A stretch of 45,842 bases of DNA from Cristatella mucedo (lineage: Eukaryota > Bryozoa > Phylactolaemata > Cristatellidae). Below are positions 1 to 10,850 of this stretch, in pieces (the first letter of the stretch is position 1; each line of letters opens with the position of its first letter). The notes beneath the pieces are model-generated. The model saw nothing but the letters and a program-made list of their open reading frames with translations, made no database searches and was not told where the DNA came from. The DNA is taken from assembly GCA_009760855.2 (NCBI GenBank), contig WPIO01000028.1:4707501-4753342 (forward strand), read 5' to 3'. The translations under genes and the position numbers were made by a program.

Positions 1-624
1 CCAAGCGCTTACGTAGTAAGGTTACGGTTGAGTAGGCCAGCGCGGGCTTCCCAAGGAGAGACCTCGCTGCCGACTGGGATTCCCAAATAGAGCGGTGGTG
101 CGAATGCGCGCGAACGCACGCAGACACATACACACACACACGTACATACACACACACTGACATTTGAGCTAGCGCTCCGCAATATCTCCGTACGTTGCTA
201 AATAAATGAGAGCGAGTCAACCAGGGCTAAGATAGAGGCAGTATCGGCCAAGCACATGTACCAAAGGAATCGCACGTCCGTCACATCAACTACGATCCTG
301 CCAAAGCTTGAGCAACGGCTCTATAACGACGGCAGGCCGGCTGCTCCATGAAAAACACCAATCGGCCCTCCAATATACCGAGGTTGGCTAGCGAGTTCGC
401 AAAATATAGAATCAAGCAGCACACGTTCCAACGACACGAATTACACACAGGTCGACATCTCAAAATCGCAATATTGGCTAGCAACTTAGCCAGGCCAGAA
501 CAAAGAGTCTGTAAAAGCAGACTGCAATATGCAACCGTTCCAGAGTACAAGCGAGTCTCTCCAGCCACAGCAGCATGGACTGTCACCAGTCCGTCTTGCT
601 TTATACAGTACGTACGCTTTGCCG
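1..624. other. Gene-free flank with a short (AC)n tract
   Basis: No gene is supported here. An imperfect AC-rich microsatellite lies at about 124-160. The open frames on both strands between 290 and 725 have no recognisable domain, and the + strand frame runs on into the SINE at 625, so they are taken as chance frames. Confidence 0.6.
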
Positions 625-772
625 CGCTAGTTTGGCCCAGTGCTCAAGGTGCTCTCACCCCGACCAAGGACCGGCCGCGGTCGTGGGCTCGAGCCCCGCG
701 GCCAGTATGTGAAGCGCCTGAATAGAGATTAAGTTCTCTTGGGGCGCCATACAAGTGAATTATTTTATTTGG
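625..772 (+). mobile_element. tRNA-derived SINE (SINE1) with a LINE-type 3' tail
   Basis: The 5' part looks tRNA-derived: an A-box-like TGGCCCAGTGCT near 634 and a B-box-like GGGCTCGAGCCC near 685. The 3' part, from about 715, reads GCGCCT, AGAGATTAAGTTCTCT, GGGGCGCC and then an AT-rich end. That end nearly matches the tail of LINE A at 4247-4300. Related copies lie near 16.7, 21.8, 25.1 and 31.8 kb. The head is not an intact tRNA gene. Confidence 0.8.
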
Positions 773-914
773 ATGAATTATATCAATAAACAGGAGGCGT
801 CAAACATAGTTGCGTCAGCAAGCGGCAACCAACACCGTCGATCACTCAAATGTAAACAAGGCCAGATAACTGAGAAGGGGATATTAGCGTATGCCCGTTT
901 TCAAAATTTAGTTG

Positions 915-1075
915 ACTCCGCTTGCAGAAAAACGCTCGGGCCGGCAAATGGCCACTCTTGTCGGCGGAGTATTCCCATATGCGGAGTGAGACTATAGCTA
1001 GAGTAAATCTGGGACGCGGAACTGCTATGGTTATAAGCGGAGTAGTCCTACATCCGATTTTCTTATACGCGGAGT
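915..1075. repeat. Cluster of five GCGGAGT motifs
   Basis: The heptamer GCGGAGT occurs at 964-970, 981-987, 1037-1043 and 1069-1075, and its complement ACTCCGC at 915-921. Spacing is irregular, so this is not a simple tandem repeat. It could be a decayed minisatellite or a group of binding sites. Confidence 0.4.
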
Positions 1076-1109
1076 CTATTGTAGTCATAAAGTAGAAACT
1101 CTCGCCTCC

Positions 1110-2222
1110 TGGTACAAATGCAAAGGCACAACTACTGCCTGTCACGTGGCTTAGGGTGCTGTCTGCAGCTCAATGTAGATTATGATACAACCGCTTTTCG
1201 GTGGTTATAATTCAGGAGCCGCGAATAACAATTTGGCAGTCTTGATCTGGTTCGCTGCCTTGGTTTCACTGCCCCTCATTGAACCAGCATTCGGCAGGTG
1301 TCAGCAATCGGCTTTGGTACCTCGTTAGATTCTAACGTGAATTACTACCGAGAATTTTCAGTGCCCTTCTTCACCGTTGTCGTTTCAGCTGCACTGTCTT
1401 AATCTTCATTGCCACCAGGTGTCGTAGCAACGAGCTAAGTTTTAAATGCATCTCCAGAGCCCCTCGGACATTCAGGTTGTCAGCACTTCATTTGGCTGGA
1501 GACACGTGACACGCCTTTTAGCTTCAGCTCTATACCAATAGATATCGAAAATTATCTCTCAAGCTAGAGCTCGATTAGAGCTAGCAGCAAACGGAGGAGC
1601 GGACCTCCCTGCACCGTCGCACGAACGGCTGCTCTGACCCACAAGGCCGGCCATGGCTAGACTTCTTCATTTCTAGCTGAACAGCTACCCCAATTTCACC
1701 CTACTCGTCCCTCAGGCAGCAATGAACAATAAAGTAGCCGTTCCGCCATTCCTCAGCCTAAAGACCGCTGGCGAGAGAAGCCTTCGCTCTGCAGGTCCTA
1801 GACGAGCTGCGAGGACTCACTTCCGCGGTTCTTACGCAGCGACGACACCGGCTCTCCTGCGGCGGCGGCGGCGGCGGCGGCGGCGCATCCTGTACATGCA
1901 GCCCTTCCGGGCTGCAACTTCCATGCTACTCGCGTTCCTCAACTGCCCTCTCCTGACGCAGCCGTGCTTCTCGCGTTCTCTGCATCGATCGCGCGCGCGA
2001 TACGAAGTCTGCTGGCTACCGTGTGCACTCCGATAGCCGCTTAGGCTTTTGGTTTTTAGGGTTGGTTGCTGAAAGCTCGAGCGCGGCGCTCGCTCGAGTC
2101 CTTGTGGCTTTTCGGCGTTACGGAGGCAGAGATAAAATTACATAGCATAGTGACTGTGTGATTTATCATGCTCATTACTGGCGCCGTGCCGGCAATCTAG
2201 TCTGGTATGCCTTAAATTTAGC
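1110..2222. other. No gene seen; short (CGG)n tract
   Basis: A (CGG)n triplet run lies at about 1858-1884. An open frame across it (from 1722) is arginine-rich because of the triplet and shows no domain. Nothing else is supported. Confidence 0.5.
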
Positions 2223-2335
2223 TTAATCATAATAATAATAACTCACTTGATAAAGCGCCCTCAGAGAACTTGATCTCTCTCTCTCTCTCTAGGCGCTTTA
2301 CATTTGCTGTAAAGTGAAATGCAATTGAAAGCTTG
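2223..2335 (-). mobile_element. LINE A 3' tail, minus strand
   Basis: Read on the minus strand, the element ends with TGTAAAGCGCCT, a hairpin of the AGAGA/TCTCT type, AGGGCGCTTTATCAAGTG and an ATT-rich end. The hairpin is enlarged by a small (CT)n expansion at 2274-2290. Only the extreme 3' end remains. Confidence 0.75.
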
Positions 2336-3383
2336 ACAGTTTCTGTGGGTGTACGATCGACAACTTTTTTCTGCCGGGCTCTCAGTAGCATACACCCACT
2401 GGCAGTCTTAATTAAAAACGCTCTCGACAAGCGAGTCGGGCAAAGAAGCTTAATCGATTCACTTTTGAGACCTATCGCTTCAGCAACCTTCGCACTGTCG
2501 TTGCCACGCGAGCTTGGTTTACACGCACGTGCACGAATATGACGGTAATGCAATCGCAAGGCTGCAATTTAAATGGAGATGTTGCAGAAGAAGGCATGCA
2601 GAAATTATGACATGCTCAATAAGGAGCTTCCCCGTGCAGACAAGAGCCCGAAGAGATAACGTCGTGGAAACGTAGGGAGCTCATGAGATGGGTAAGCAAT
2701 GCTTCCCGTCAGCGTAAAGCATCGGCAAGCAACACGCGGCCACGTCGCTGCATTGCACATCATCGGAAAAACTAGGATTCTCGTCGAGCACGTAAAGAGA
2801 CTAAGCAGCAGTCACTTTACACCCGGCTCACTGAGACGTAAATCGGCATCGCTTCAGAGCAGCAGTTCATATCCTCGGTAGTTTTCAAAGCAGCAGTCTC
2901 GAAGCAAAATGCGACAGTCACAGGCTCCACAGCAGCTGTAACCGGCATAGGAAGAACGACTGGTTTGTTCCTCGCATTGTCGATCCAGGCCAAAGTAACG
3001 GACACGGGCACGCCAGCCCTGCGGTCTCGTGTATAATCATGAAATCTATCTTCTCAAGCCGTACGTCGGGCTTCCCGATTTCAGCGCAGCACGGAGCTTC
3101 AACTATGACCTTCACCTGTGCTACATTTGGTCGCCTTGTCGCCCTTTAAATCTTCTTCATTAACAGCGGTCAGTCCAATCCTACTGCCTTCGTTAGTACA
3201 CTCCAGGTTTCAGCCGCTTTGCATTCACAGCATCACTCTCAGCGGACTGCTCGCTAGCCGCGACACTTAATTCAGATGGGAGCTTGTGCATAAGACATCG
3301 ACATACGGCTACCTTCAGGGTATCTAAACTCTCGAGCCAAACACGTTTAAATTGGGCTATATGCTGCTGAGCGATCCGCGATG
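2336..3383. other. No gene or repeat recognised
   Basis: Mixed-composition DNA. Open frames on both strands are under about 110 codons and have no recognisable domain. Confidence 0.5.
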
Positions 3384-3515
3384 GCGCACTAGGTAAGGCG
3401 GTTGCTTTTCACGACCTCGGCCCTTTCTTGCCGCTGCAAGCAGTGGTGATAGCCGTAAAGGCTGTTCCGTCGCTAAACAAAAGAAGCTGTTAAATCAGCT
3501 AGTATTGTTTTGAGC
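3384..3515 (+). mobile_element. SINE2 copy with an internal deletion
   Basis: The head GCACTAGGTAAGGCGGTTGC and the body GCAAGCAGTGGTGATAGCCG match the minus-strand copy at 39994-40173. Between GACCTCGG and the body, roughly 45 bases containing the B-box half of the tRNA-like head are missing. The 3' end retains GCTG..AAATCAGCTAG, as in the longer copy. Confidence 0.75.
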
Positions 3516-3832
3516 TGCCAGTAAAGCCTCGCGAGATCAGCGCAATGAGCGCTGACTCTTAATTCGATGAACTCAAGTACAATGCAGTTCCTCAAGATAC
3601 TTTACAGTGTTTTCTTCGCTCTGTCGCACAGGCCCAACAACAATGTCGTTAGTCGATTCCGATTTCGAATTCCAGATTTGAGCAGAGCAAGCAGCTGCTT
3701 CAGCTGCCGAAGCACTTTGCACCGTGCGGTCAGTGCACACCATAACGATCACGCGGCTTCGTGTCATCTGCCAAAGTGCGTGCCGTAGGGTGCGACTCGG
3801 CTTTCTGTCCTCGCGAGTTTAACCCCAACGAG

Positions 3833-4325
3833 ACATGGCTCCAGCCTATCTCTCCGACATACTGCCCCATCAGGCCAAGCATCGTACCACACGCTTTTCG
3901 GAATCCAACAGTCTAGAAATACCTCGTACAAACCTCAAATCCTTCGGAGACCATGCATTTAGTTCGTATGTTCCCAAAGCTTGGAACTCCCTCCCGACCT
4001 GTGTCAGAACATTCCCTGACCTGACCACATTTAAAAGGAACTTAAAAACACACCTATTTAGGACAGCATTTAGTGGGTCCCTGTGATTCGTCCTTCACGT
4101 GCTTATGCGTGCTGACACTGCCACTAACCACATTTGCATGCTGACCCTGTGCATGTCACCCCTAACCATGTTATTCATTTTGTTTGTTTTTCAAGCATGA
4201 TTTTACCTACCATTTAATTGCATTTCCCTTTGCAGCAAATGTAAAGCGCCTAGGAAGAGATTAAGTTCTCTGAGGGCGCTTTATCAAGTACATTACTATT
4301 ATAATTATTATTACTACTACGTATT
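3833..4325 (+). mobile_element. LINE A (CR1/L2-type) 3' fragment with reverse transcriptase C-terminus
   Basis: An open frame of about 83 codons starts at 3835 and stops at 4084. It contains LKSFGDHAFSSYVPKAWNSL, then LTTFKRNLKTHLFRTAF. This is the characteristic end of CR1/L2-superfamily ORF2 proteins, downstream of the catalytic domain. After the stop come a short 3' UTR, TGTAAAGCGCCT at about 4240, the tail hairpin AGAGATTAAGTTCTCT, AGGGCGCTTTATCAAGTACATT, and an ATT-rich end. The copy lacks the endonuclease and the catalytic core, so it is a dead 5'-truncated insertion. It is the cleanest LINE A copy here. Confidence 0.9.
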
Positions 4326-5436
4326 GCTCTTCCTTCTAGCCCTGCTTCTTCCTTTCTAGCTCTTCTTTAGTAGCGCCTTACGGCGCAGCCGCAGGACTCC
4401 ACCGGCTTCCGGGGGGGCGGGGGAGGGCCCCGGCTCTTAATCCCCCGCTCTCGCCTCCCCCTGCCCGGTTCGCTACCGGCCGCCGCATCGCGGCAGTCGC
4501 TCGCCACTCTGGCTTTTGCCGACGTTGCGAGCGCTCCGGAGAGCGCGCCTCGTCGATGCTGACTCGCGAGGCTTAGTGGGCGCGGCTGCCAAGAGCCGAC
4601 GCGCGGTCGTCCGCTCCCCCCCCCCCCAGTTGCGTCGCCCTTGACCGAGATCGGGCCCAGGACGCCGTGCCGCCGCACGCCGCCCCGTTCGCCGAGCGCC
4701 GTTTCGGCGAGTCGAAACGCTTCAGCGATCGCCTCCGTCTACCGGGAAAAAAGCGCGCCCGCGGCAGAGAGCGGGCGGCCGAGTAAGTCGGGCCGACCGG
4801 CGCCGGTACCGAGCTCGCCGCCGTCGCTGCGGCCGCGCCGCCGACGCCGCGGCTCATCCCAGCTGTAATCGGCGGCGCGCGCCTGCCATCGGCGCGACAT
4901 ACCTGAGGGCGCCGATCGGGTTCATTCATGAATGGGCGGCCAGTGCAAACAATGGGCCTGGAGCGGAGCGGTCCACCTAGCAGCTTGTCGGGAGGCCGCT
5001 CGTCGAACGCCGACCTCGCGTCGACCTCGCTCGAGAACGGCGAAGCGGCGAGCGGCATCGCCGAGGCCTGACACAGTCTAATAGCGGCGGCGCGCGCATG
5101 TGACGGCAGCGGAAACGCGCGGTCACCGCCGAGCGAGCGCCCGCGACGAGCCGCGCCCCCCGACCGCATACCAGAGGGTGGACTGGTCGCGTTCGCCCCG
5201 CTAGGGTTTCGGTAGGGTGGCATCAATCGCCGAGATAGGGCGCGAGGGTCGCCGCCGCCGCAGGAGCGAATCGGTCGCCGCGGCCGCCTGCAGCCGGCTC
5301 GGCATTCCGTATTTGAGCTTCCGAGTCTCGCTACGCCACCGCCGGCACAGCGAGACGCCGCTGCCGCCGCAGCGGGACGCGTCCGCGGTTTAGCGACCGA
5401 GAAGCGACCGAGAAGTTGGAAGCCTGCGAAGCAGCG

Positions 5437-5653
5437 ATGCGATCGACCGAGAGCCTCCTCCAGCCGCGGCGGCCGCCGCTGCTGCTGCCGCTACTACTGT
5501 GGCAGATCAACGCTGCCGCGGCCGCGTCCTCGACGGTGCAGTGCGACGTCGGGATAATCGTCGCTTGCACGCTCGGCACTTTCGGCGGCTGCGCGCTGCT
5601 GCTCGCCGTGGCGGCGCTCGTCCGATGGGTTCGGAGTCGTCGGCGACGACGCG
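5437..5653 (+). CDS. First coding exon: signal peptide plus membrane span, partial gene
   Basis: The first in-frame ATG is at 5437 (purine at -3), and an in-frame TGA lies upstream at 5314. The exon encodes 72 codons plus one base. Residues 1-12 are polar (MRSTESLLQPRR). Residues 13-30 form a signal-peptide core (PPLLLPLLLW, then an alanine run). Residues 31-38 (SSTVQCDV) would be a tiny luminal stretch with one Cys. Residues 39-65 (GIIVACTLGTF to ALVRWV) are a membrane span. RSRRRRR then fits the positive-inside rule for a cytoplasmic side. The reading frame meets a consensus donor GTGAGT at 5654, and the sequence beyond becomes arginine-rich low-complexity sequence, as expected for intron in a CpG island. 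The exon ends in phase 1, matching the PDZ exon at 45686. The family is not recognised. The alternatives are two membrane helices rather than a cleaved signal, or a chance GC-rich frame. Confidence 0.6.
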
Positions 5654-5659
5654 GTGAGT
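5654..5659 (+). promoter_or_regulatory. Splice donor GTGAGT of the first coding exon
   Basis: The sequence is GACGCG then GTGAGT, a near-consensus 5' splice site. It falls just after the membrane span and basic stop-transfer stretch. Confidence 0.6.
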
Positions 5660-7134
5660 GCGACCGGCTCGCTTGCCGCTGCCGCCGGCGCGGCGCGCCT
5701 GCGCTCCGCCGGCAGCGCGCCGGCGACCGTCACTCGCGAGCGAGCGAGCGGCGGCGGCGACGCCGCCGGCGCCGTCCAAGCAGGGTCAAGCGCAGCAGCG
5801 CGCGAAATCGGCGGCGGCCACAGCCGACGCGCTCGGCCAGTCGCTGACTTCGGACGCGGCGATAGGTAGATCGAGTTACCGCCTGAGCGTTAGACTGTGG
5901 GCGGGGTGGCGGAGGAGCTGTCTCTCGGGTCGCCGCTGTCTAGGACTGTCAGAGAGAAGGGGGCCGATTGGTGGCGCGACGGCTAGGGGTACCGAACCGG
6001 GTCGGGTGCGGCCGACCAAGTCCCATTTCTCTGCGCCATTGAAGAGGCAGGCCCTTTGAACTCGCACAATCCAGCGCCGTGGAGGCGAGGACGCGCGCGC
6101 GGAGGTGTTTTCAGCGCTGGCCCCTTGCACTCGGCTCATTATTTTCATACCCGTAATTTGATAATAGTTCGCATTTGAATGATCCCAGCTTTATCGAGCA
6201 TTAAATGGCATGCGCCTCCGACTGCGCCATTAGCTACATAAGCCGAGAACAATTATCGCCACCGTCGCCTCTCGCGCGGCGGCGGCGGCGTGGAGCGCAG
6301 CGGGCGCCGACCGCCGAGCTTCTCGCATTCCGGCGGCAGTCGCGCGGCGGCGGCCGCCGCGGCGTCGTGGACGCCTCGCCGCGGCCGCGACGCCGCGTTT
6401 GTAGCCGTGCTGCATGTGCAGAGGGCCCACCTTCTCGCGGCGATGCCAAGCCACGCCCTCTCACGTTCATCCGCAGTTTGCTTTGCGTCTCGCTCTCGAA
6501 AGAAGCCGTTGCCTTCCTGGACGCACCGCGGCGCGTAAGCCGCCCGACGAGTTTCCGGTAGCGAAAGAGCTGGGCCGAGCGCTCTTCCGTGCGCTCAGTG
6601 CCCGGACGAGTGCGATCGCGCCCGGATCCTCGCGCGGATGAACGCACGCGATCCGACGGTCGCCAATGGGCCTGGGACCGAAAAGCGGCGGCGGTGCCGA
6701 AATCACAGCCGGCCGCTGACGCAGCTCGCGCCGCTAGCGTCCTGCAGCGGCCCTGCAATCGGGCTCGCTGGTTTCTCTTCGTCGTCCCATCGAGACGCTC
6801 ATACTGTCGTGCTTCGTATACTCCGAACTCGGCAGCGGACAGAGCGATTCGGTTTGTCTTCTGCTTGGAAGCTCCTGTGCATTCGTCGATGAGATCCAAT
6901 AGCAATTCAGGGATGGTAGGAGCATTGCAGGCTATCGCGTTGCCGGTTCTCCACTCAGGGGCGTGGCTCCTCAGCGAATTTCCACGCGACGGTCGGATCC
7001 GAATATTTTTGTTATTATTATTATTATGAGTGACCCGAGTCAGAAGCTACCTACTCCTCCTCCTCCTCGTTCCTCCTCTCCTATCCTCTAGATTTATCCA
7101 TCTACCACTCTCTCTCCGAACCCCCAACTCACTC

Positions 7135-7141
7135 TCTCTTT

Positions 7142-7212
<71 letters not shown>

Positions 7213-7246
7213 TCTCACCGTACCCCCAACTCTCTCTCTCTCTCTC
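7135..7246. repeat. (CT)n microsatellite
   Basis: A long CT tract, nearly pure from 7147 to 7208, with short interruptions in the flanks. It directly abuts a SINE1 3' tail. Confidence 0.95.
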
Positions 7247-7315
7247 GTGCCTGAATAGAGATTGAAGTTTTCTTGAAGCGCCATACAAATGAATTATATT
7301 CAATTATATATAGCA
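7247..7315 (+). mobile_element. SINE1 3' tail joined to (CT)n
   Basis: GTGCCTGAATAGAGATTGAAG and GAAGCGCCATACAAATGAATTA match the SINE1/LINE A tail. The tRNA-like head is absent, and the CT tract sits where it should be. Confidence 0.7.
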
Positions 7316-7959
7316 ACGACCAAGACAGGTCATTTAATAAAAAATATATAAGATATCAAGACTTTCCGCAGATGCGATCAGAGCACGATGTCATTCCTTT
7401 CTCACCGAATTTGACTGGCACGTTTGAGAGAGCCGGTGCTTAGCCGGGTGGATGGGGTCGGTCGCGTGCCAGTTTATAATAGGTGCCCATGCAGCAGAGT
7501 TTTCTATCGGCGACGAGGCAGTTTGTTTCCTCGCTACGTTGCACCAGCAGCTCAGGAGCGCGTCGCGGGGCGATCCTGAATCGGTCGACCTGGGTCGCAA
7601 CGGTTTGGGGGGGGATCGGGTCTGATGAAAGCGAATGCCCAGCTCGAACTCTTTTAAAGAGTAGCAGAAAGCCACCTGTTGGCCAGCCCTTCTTTGCATC
7701 TGGCACCGCCGCGACCCCACGCACGCACAACTTTCGCTAGCTAGCCTTGCCCGCCGCGGCCGCGAGGCCGTCGCTCAATCGTGAAGTCGAGCTGCGGCCA
7801 CCTGCCGCCTCGCAGCTTCCCAGAAGGCCGTCGCGCTCGCGGCCGTCTGGTCGCATCCGTCAGCTTTCGCGGAGCTAGCCGGCCTCATTGCAGCCGGCCT
7901 CGTTGCTTCCTGTCGAGCGGCGGCCGCGTAACTCGGGGGTTCGCGACCCGACCCGGCTC
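7316..7959. other. GC-rich, gene not identified
   Basis: CpG-rich sequence rises from about 7700. Open frames on both strands show no domain. This could be a secondary CpG island or undermethylated DNA near the promoter. Confidence 0.4.
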
Positions 7960-8110
7960 CCACGCGGCCGCGAGTTAGCTGCCCTGCCCACTCGGCCCCA
8001 CCTCTCACGCTCTCTTTGTTTCGCGAGACGAAGTCTGTTGGCAGTAAGTAACCGAATGCGTACCGAAAGACGCATCGGTTTTGAGTGCCCTGTAGAAAAC
8101 TCTCTGGCGA
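7960..8110 (+). mobile_element. LINE B fragment, plus strand
   Basis: TCTCTTTGTTTCGCGAGACG followed by AAGTCTGTTGGC, then CCGAATGCG, matches the minus-strand reading of the LINE B copies near 24.8, 33.85 and 39.5 kb. It is the only LINE B copy found in this orientation. Confidence 0.55.
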
Positions 8111-8236
8111 GACAGCGCCTCGAAGCGTAGCTACTAGCTGCTCGTGCGGCGGCGGCGGCAGCGAGAGCGTTCGTCCCAGTGCGAGCGCAGCCATAGGCTG
8201 CCATGCGTGCAGCAGGTGCCTCGATGTTTACACCAG

Positions 8237-8945
8237 GAGTCTTAATAATAATAATAATAATACGTTTGATAAAGCGCCCTCAGAACTCAATCTCTTTCCA
8301 GGCACTTTACATTTGCCACAGAGGAAGCACAATCGAATGGTTAGTGGTAGCATGCTCAATAAACAACAAGAAAAACACGGTTAGTGGTGACATGCACAGG
8401 GTCAGCATGCAAGTATGGTTAGTGGCAGCATGCTCAGTGTCAGCAAGCATCACATAAAGGACGAATCACATAGACCCACTAAATGTTGTTATAAATAAGT
8501 GCGTTTGTAGTTTCTTTTTAAATGGCGTCAAGTCAAGGAATTCGTGGCGCAAGTTGGAAGTAAGCTCCAGGCTTTGGGAGCATACGAACTACAGGCACGG
8601 TCTCCAAAGGATTTGAGATTTGTACGAGGTATAAAGTAAACTATTAGATTCCGGAACGCGGGTGGTACGATGCTTAGCCTGGTGGGGAGTAGAACTGATA
8701 GGTAGTCTGGAGCCAAGCAAGGAATGAGGGGTCCTAAGCGTGAGTTCCAAAGCCTCGAAGTCGATGCGTTGCTTGACTGGTAGCCAGTGCAGGTCGACGA
8801 GAATTGGCGTGAATATGCGACACGACAGACAAGCCTATCTGCCGAGTTTTGCACCGGCTGCAAGCGCCTGATTGCACAGGCCGGTAGACCAGCAAGCAGT
8901 GAGCTACAAATATCTAGACGGGATGTCAACAAATGCATGGACCGA
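8237..8945 (-). mobile_element. LINE A (CR1/L2-type) fragment, minus strand
   Basis: On the minus strand, an open frame between about 8938 and 8528 contains SRLDICSSLLAGLP, CAIRRLQPVQNSADRLVCR, LAPDYLSVLLPTRLS and TNLKSFGDRACSSYAPKAW. This is the standard order of the C-terminal part of CR1/L2 reverse transcriptases, starting just after the catalytic palm. Downstream, at lower coordinates, are the 3' UTR, the tail hairpin and an (ATT)n end at 8243-8262. The conserved W-N of WNSLP reads W-S here, and a frame break separates it from the remaining tail. It is the longest LINE A reading frame in the window, but it is catalytically dead. Confidence 0.9.
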
Positions 8946-9039
8946 CCAATTTAGACGCGGTATCCCTGGCTAAACGAGCCCGAATTTCAGCAACGCTACG
9001 TAGCTGAAAGTAGGCGCAGACGTGACTGCCGAGCTGACG

Positions 9040-9480
9040 TTACGCCGCAATAGCCTCGCACTTCGGCACTTCGGCACTTCGGCACGCGCCACGAGCCGCG
9101 CCCGGAGAGAGCACTGAATCGCACTCGCCGACGCGCTCACTCGCAACAGTGTTGCGGTAGCGTAATACGCAACGGCTCTCTCTCTCTCGCGCAACACCGT
9201 GGCGTGACCGAAATCGATGGGCGAGCTTCGTGCGAGCGAGCGAAAGTCGCCTCCTCCAGCTCCACTCGGTAAAGTGGCGAGCCCGTCTCCCAACCATTCT
9301 TCGATCGACGCCACCCACCTCTTCTGGATGCCAGTCCGATCTGACTGACTTATGATAAACAAGGTCTCCCCCTCAGCTCAGCTCAGACGCCGTCATTTTC
9401 TCTGCCTCGCACCGCTGACGCTCGCCGACCGATTGAATTGACCTCAATAGAAACTCCTTCGAAGCTCCGCCGCGCGGATA
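9040..9480. other. CpG-rich stretch with a short octamer repeat
   Basis: The octamer CTTCGGCA is repeated three times in tandem at about 9060-9084. The surrounding sequence is GC-rich. No gene is supported on either strand. Confidence 0.45.
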
Positions 9481-10152
9481 TTGCACCTACGATCTGGACG
9501 ATTGAAAGTTAGTAGTCGCGCAGTCACTTTGAGGTTACCGCTTTGAAGCTTTTCTTTTTACGTTCGTTTGCTAGATTTTACGAAGGTTGATCGTCGTATC
9601 CCCTTCGTGTTTCCTAATCTGACTAATGCACCAAACGCTTATTCACTAGAACAGCGAAGCGGACCAGCTATGGACGCGATGTTTCACTAGTTTCAGACCT
9701 CTGCTCCTATGTTACATAATAAACGCGATTGCGAAATGGTGGCATCGCCCAACTAAGCTGGATTAGTGGAGAGCTAGTACTCGATCGGCAAGAGCTCCAA
9801 GCCAAAGGCGAGCGGAGAAAAATTGCAGCTCCCCGTCAGATTTTCAGCGACGGCAATCGGAACACCGCGAATCTACCAGCACGAGCCTGTTCGCGACTGG
9901 TCCGTCTGCGGTCCGGTCCATCCGTCTCCGAGTATCGAACGAGTACAGCTCTTGTAGTACCTTTACTCATTGCCATTATTAATGTTACCAGCCCGGCGTA
10001 AAGATCCCGTGCACGCCCAAGGTTTTTATTATTTCATCCATTTTGGACGACTTCTGCAAGAATAGCTTAGGTATTGTCAATGCGACTGGATTAGTGAGCA
10101 AGCACAAATAAGCGCCATGCCCCCCACCCGCGAGATTCCTTCCCTAGTACCC
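9481..10152. other. Nothing recognised
   Basis: Mixed-composition DNA with no convincing frame, RNA gene or repeat. Confidence 0.45.
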
Positions 10153-10412
<260 letters not shown>

Positions 10413-10464
10413 TTTTATGTTGCTCGTGGTTCCGCGCCGCGGATTAACGTGCTGGACACATCGC

Positions 10465-10592
10465 GATCCAGGACTCGATGGGCTCGATTCTTTCAGCAGG
10501 CAATTCTTTGTTGCCCATAGCAAGTAGGGTAGCAACCACTAAGGCTCCTCTGCCGCTATACAAATCAGGATGCTTAATTGGGCTGATTGTAG
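10465..10592 (+). mobile_element. SINE2 copy, degenerate
   Basis: ATGGGCTCGATTCTTTCAGC resembles the B-box region. GGCAATTCTTTGTTGCCCAT, AAGGCTCCTCTGCCGCTATA and CAAATCAGG follow in the SINE2 order. It lies about 50 bp downstream of another SINE2 copy in the same orientation. Confidence 0.65.
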
Positions 10593-10850
10593 TGCTACCT
10601 GGTCGCCGAGTCTGCCACGGCACTGCCAACGGCGGCCAAGTAAATTCCAAATCAGCCGAGTCGGCTCGGTGTTAGCCACGTCAAGTTGACGTGCAGTTTT
10701 CCACTTACCATGCGGGATTTTTTTTTATTGGCTACGACATCGAGGATCCTAGTGCGATTCATTTTGCGTTCTCAGTTCTCGCAGCCGATCTTTTGCACGG
10801 GCGGAAGAGGGCAGGAAGTCGTCGAACCAAAGAGCTGCCCAGAGGCGAAC

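Larger units (their letters stand above)
4330..6900. promoter_or_regulatory. CpG island / promoter region
   Basis: This stretch is very rich in G+C and undepleted in CpG, unlike most of the window. It contains several GC-box-like GGGCGG/GGGGCGGGG strings (for example near 4412), a long C run at about 4616-4628, and many CGG/CCG triplets. It surrounds the coding exon at 5437-5653, which supports a promoter role. No clear TATA box was identified. The long arginine-, alanine- and proline-rich open frames on both strands here follow from base composition and are not called. Confidence 0.75.

Noticed and set aside
625-705. A functional tRNA gene at the SINE1 head
   Set aside because: Only A- and B-box-like words are present. 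I could not fold an acceptor stem and anticodon arm, and the same sequence recurs with a LINE tail.
4573-5226. 217-codon minus-strand frame in the CpG island
   Set aside because: GC-rich DNA has few stop codons. The peptide is Arg/Ala/Pro-rich with no domain, and long frames overlap it in other frames.
6234-6905. 223-codon minus-strand frame
   Set aside because: Same reason: it lies in the CpG island, is Arg/Ala-rich, overlaps several other long frames and has no domain or splice context.
8044-8049. GTAAGT donor-like site in the 7.7-8.2 kb GC-rich stretch, possible alternative first exon
   Set aside because: The flanking sequence matches a LINE B copy (TCTCTTTGTT...GAAGTCTGTTGGC), so the site is more likely a mutation inside a repeat than a gene splice site.
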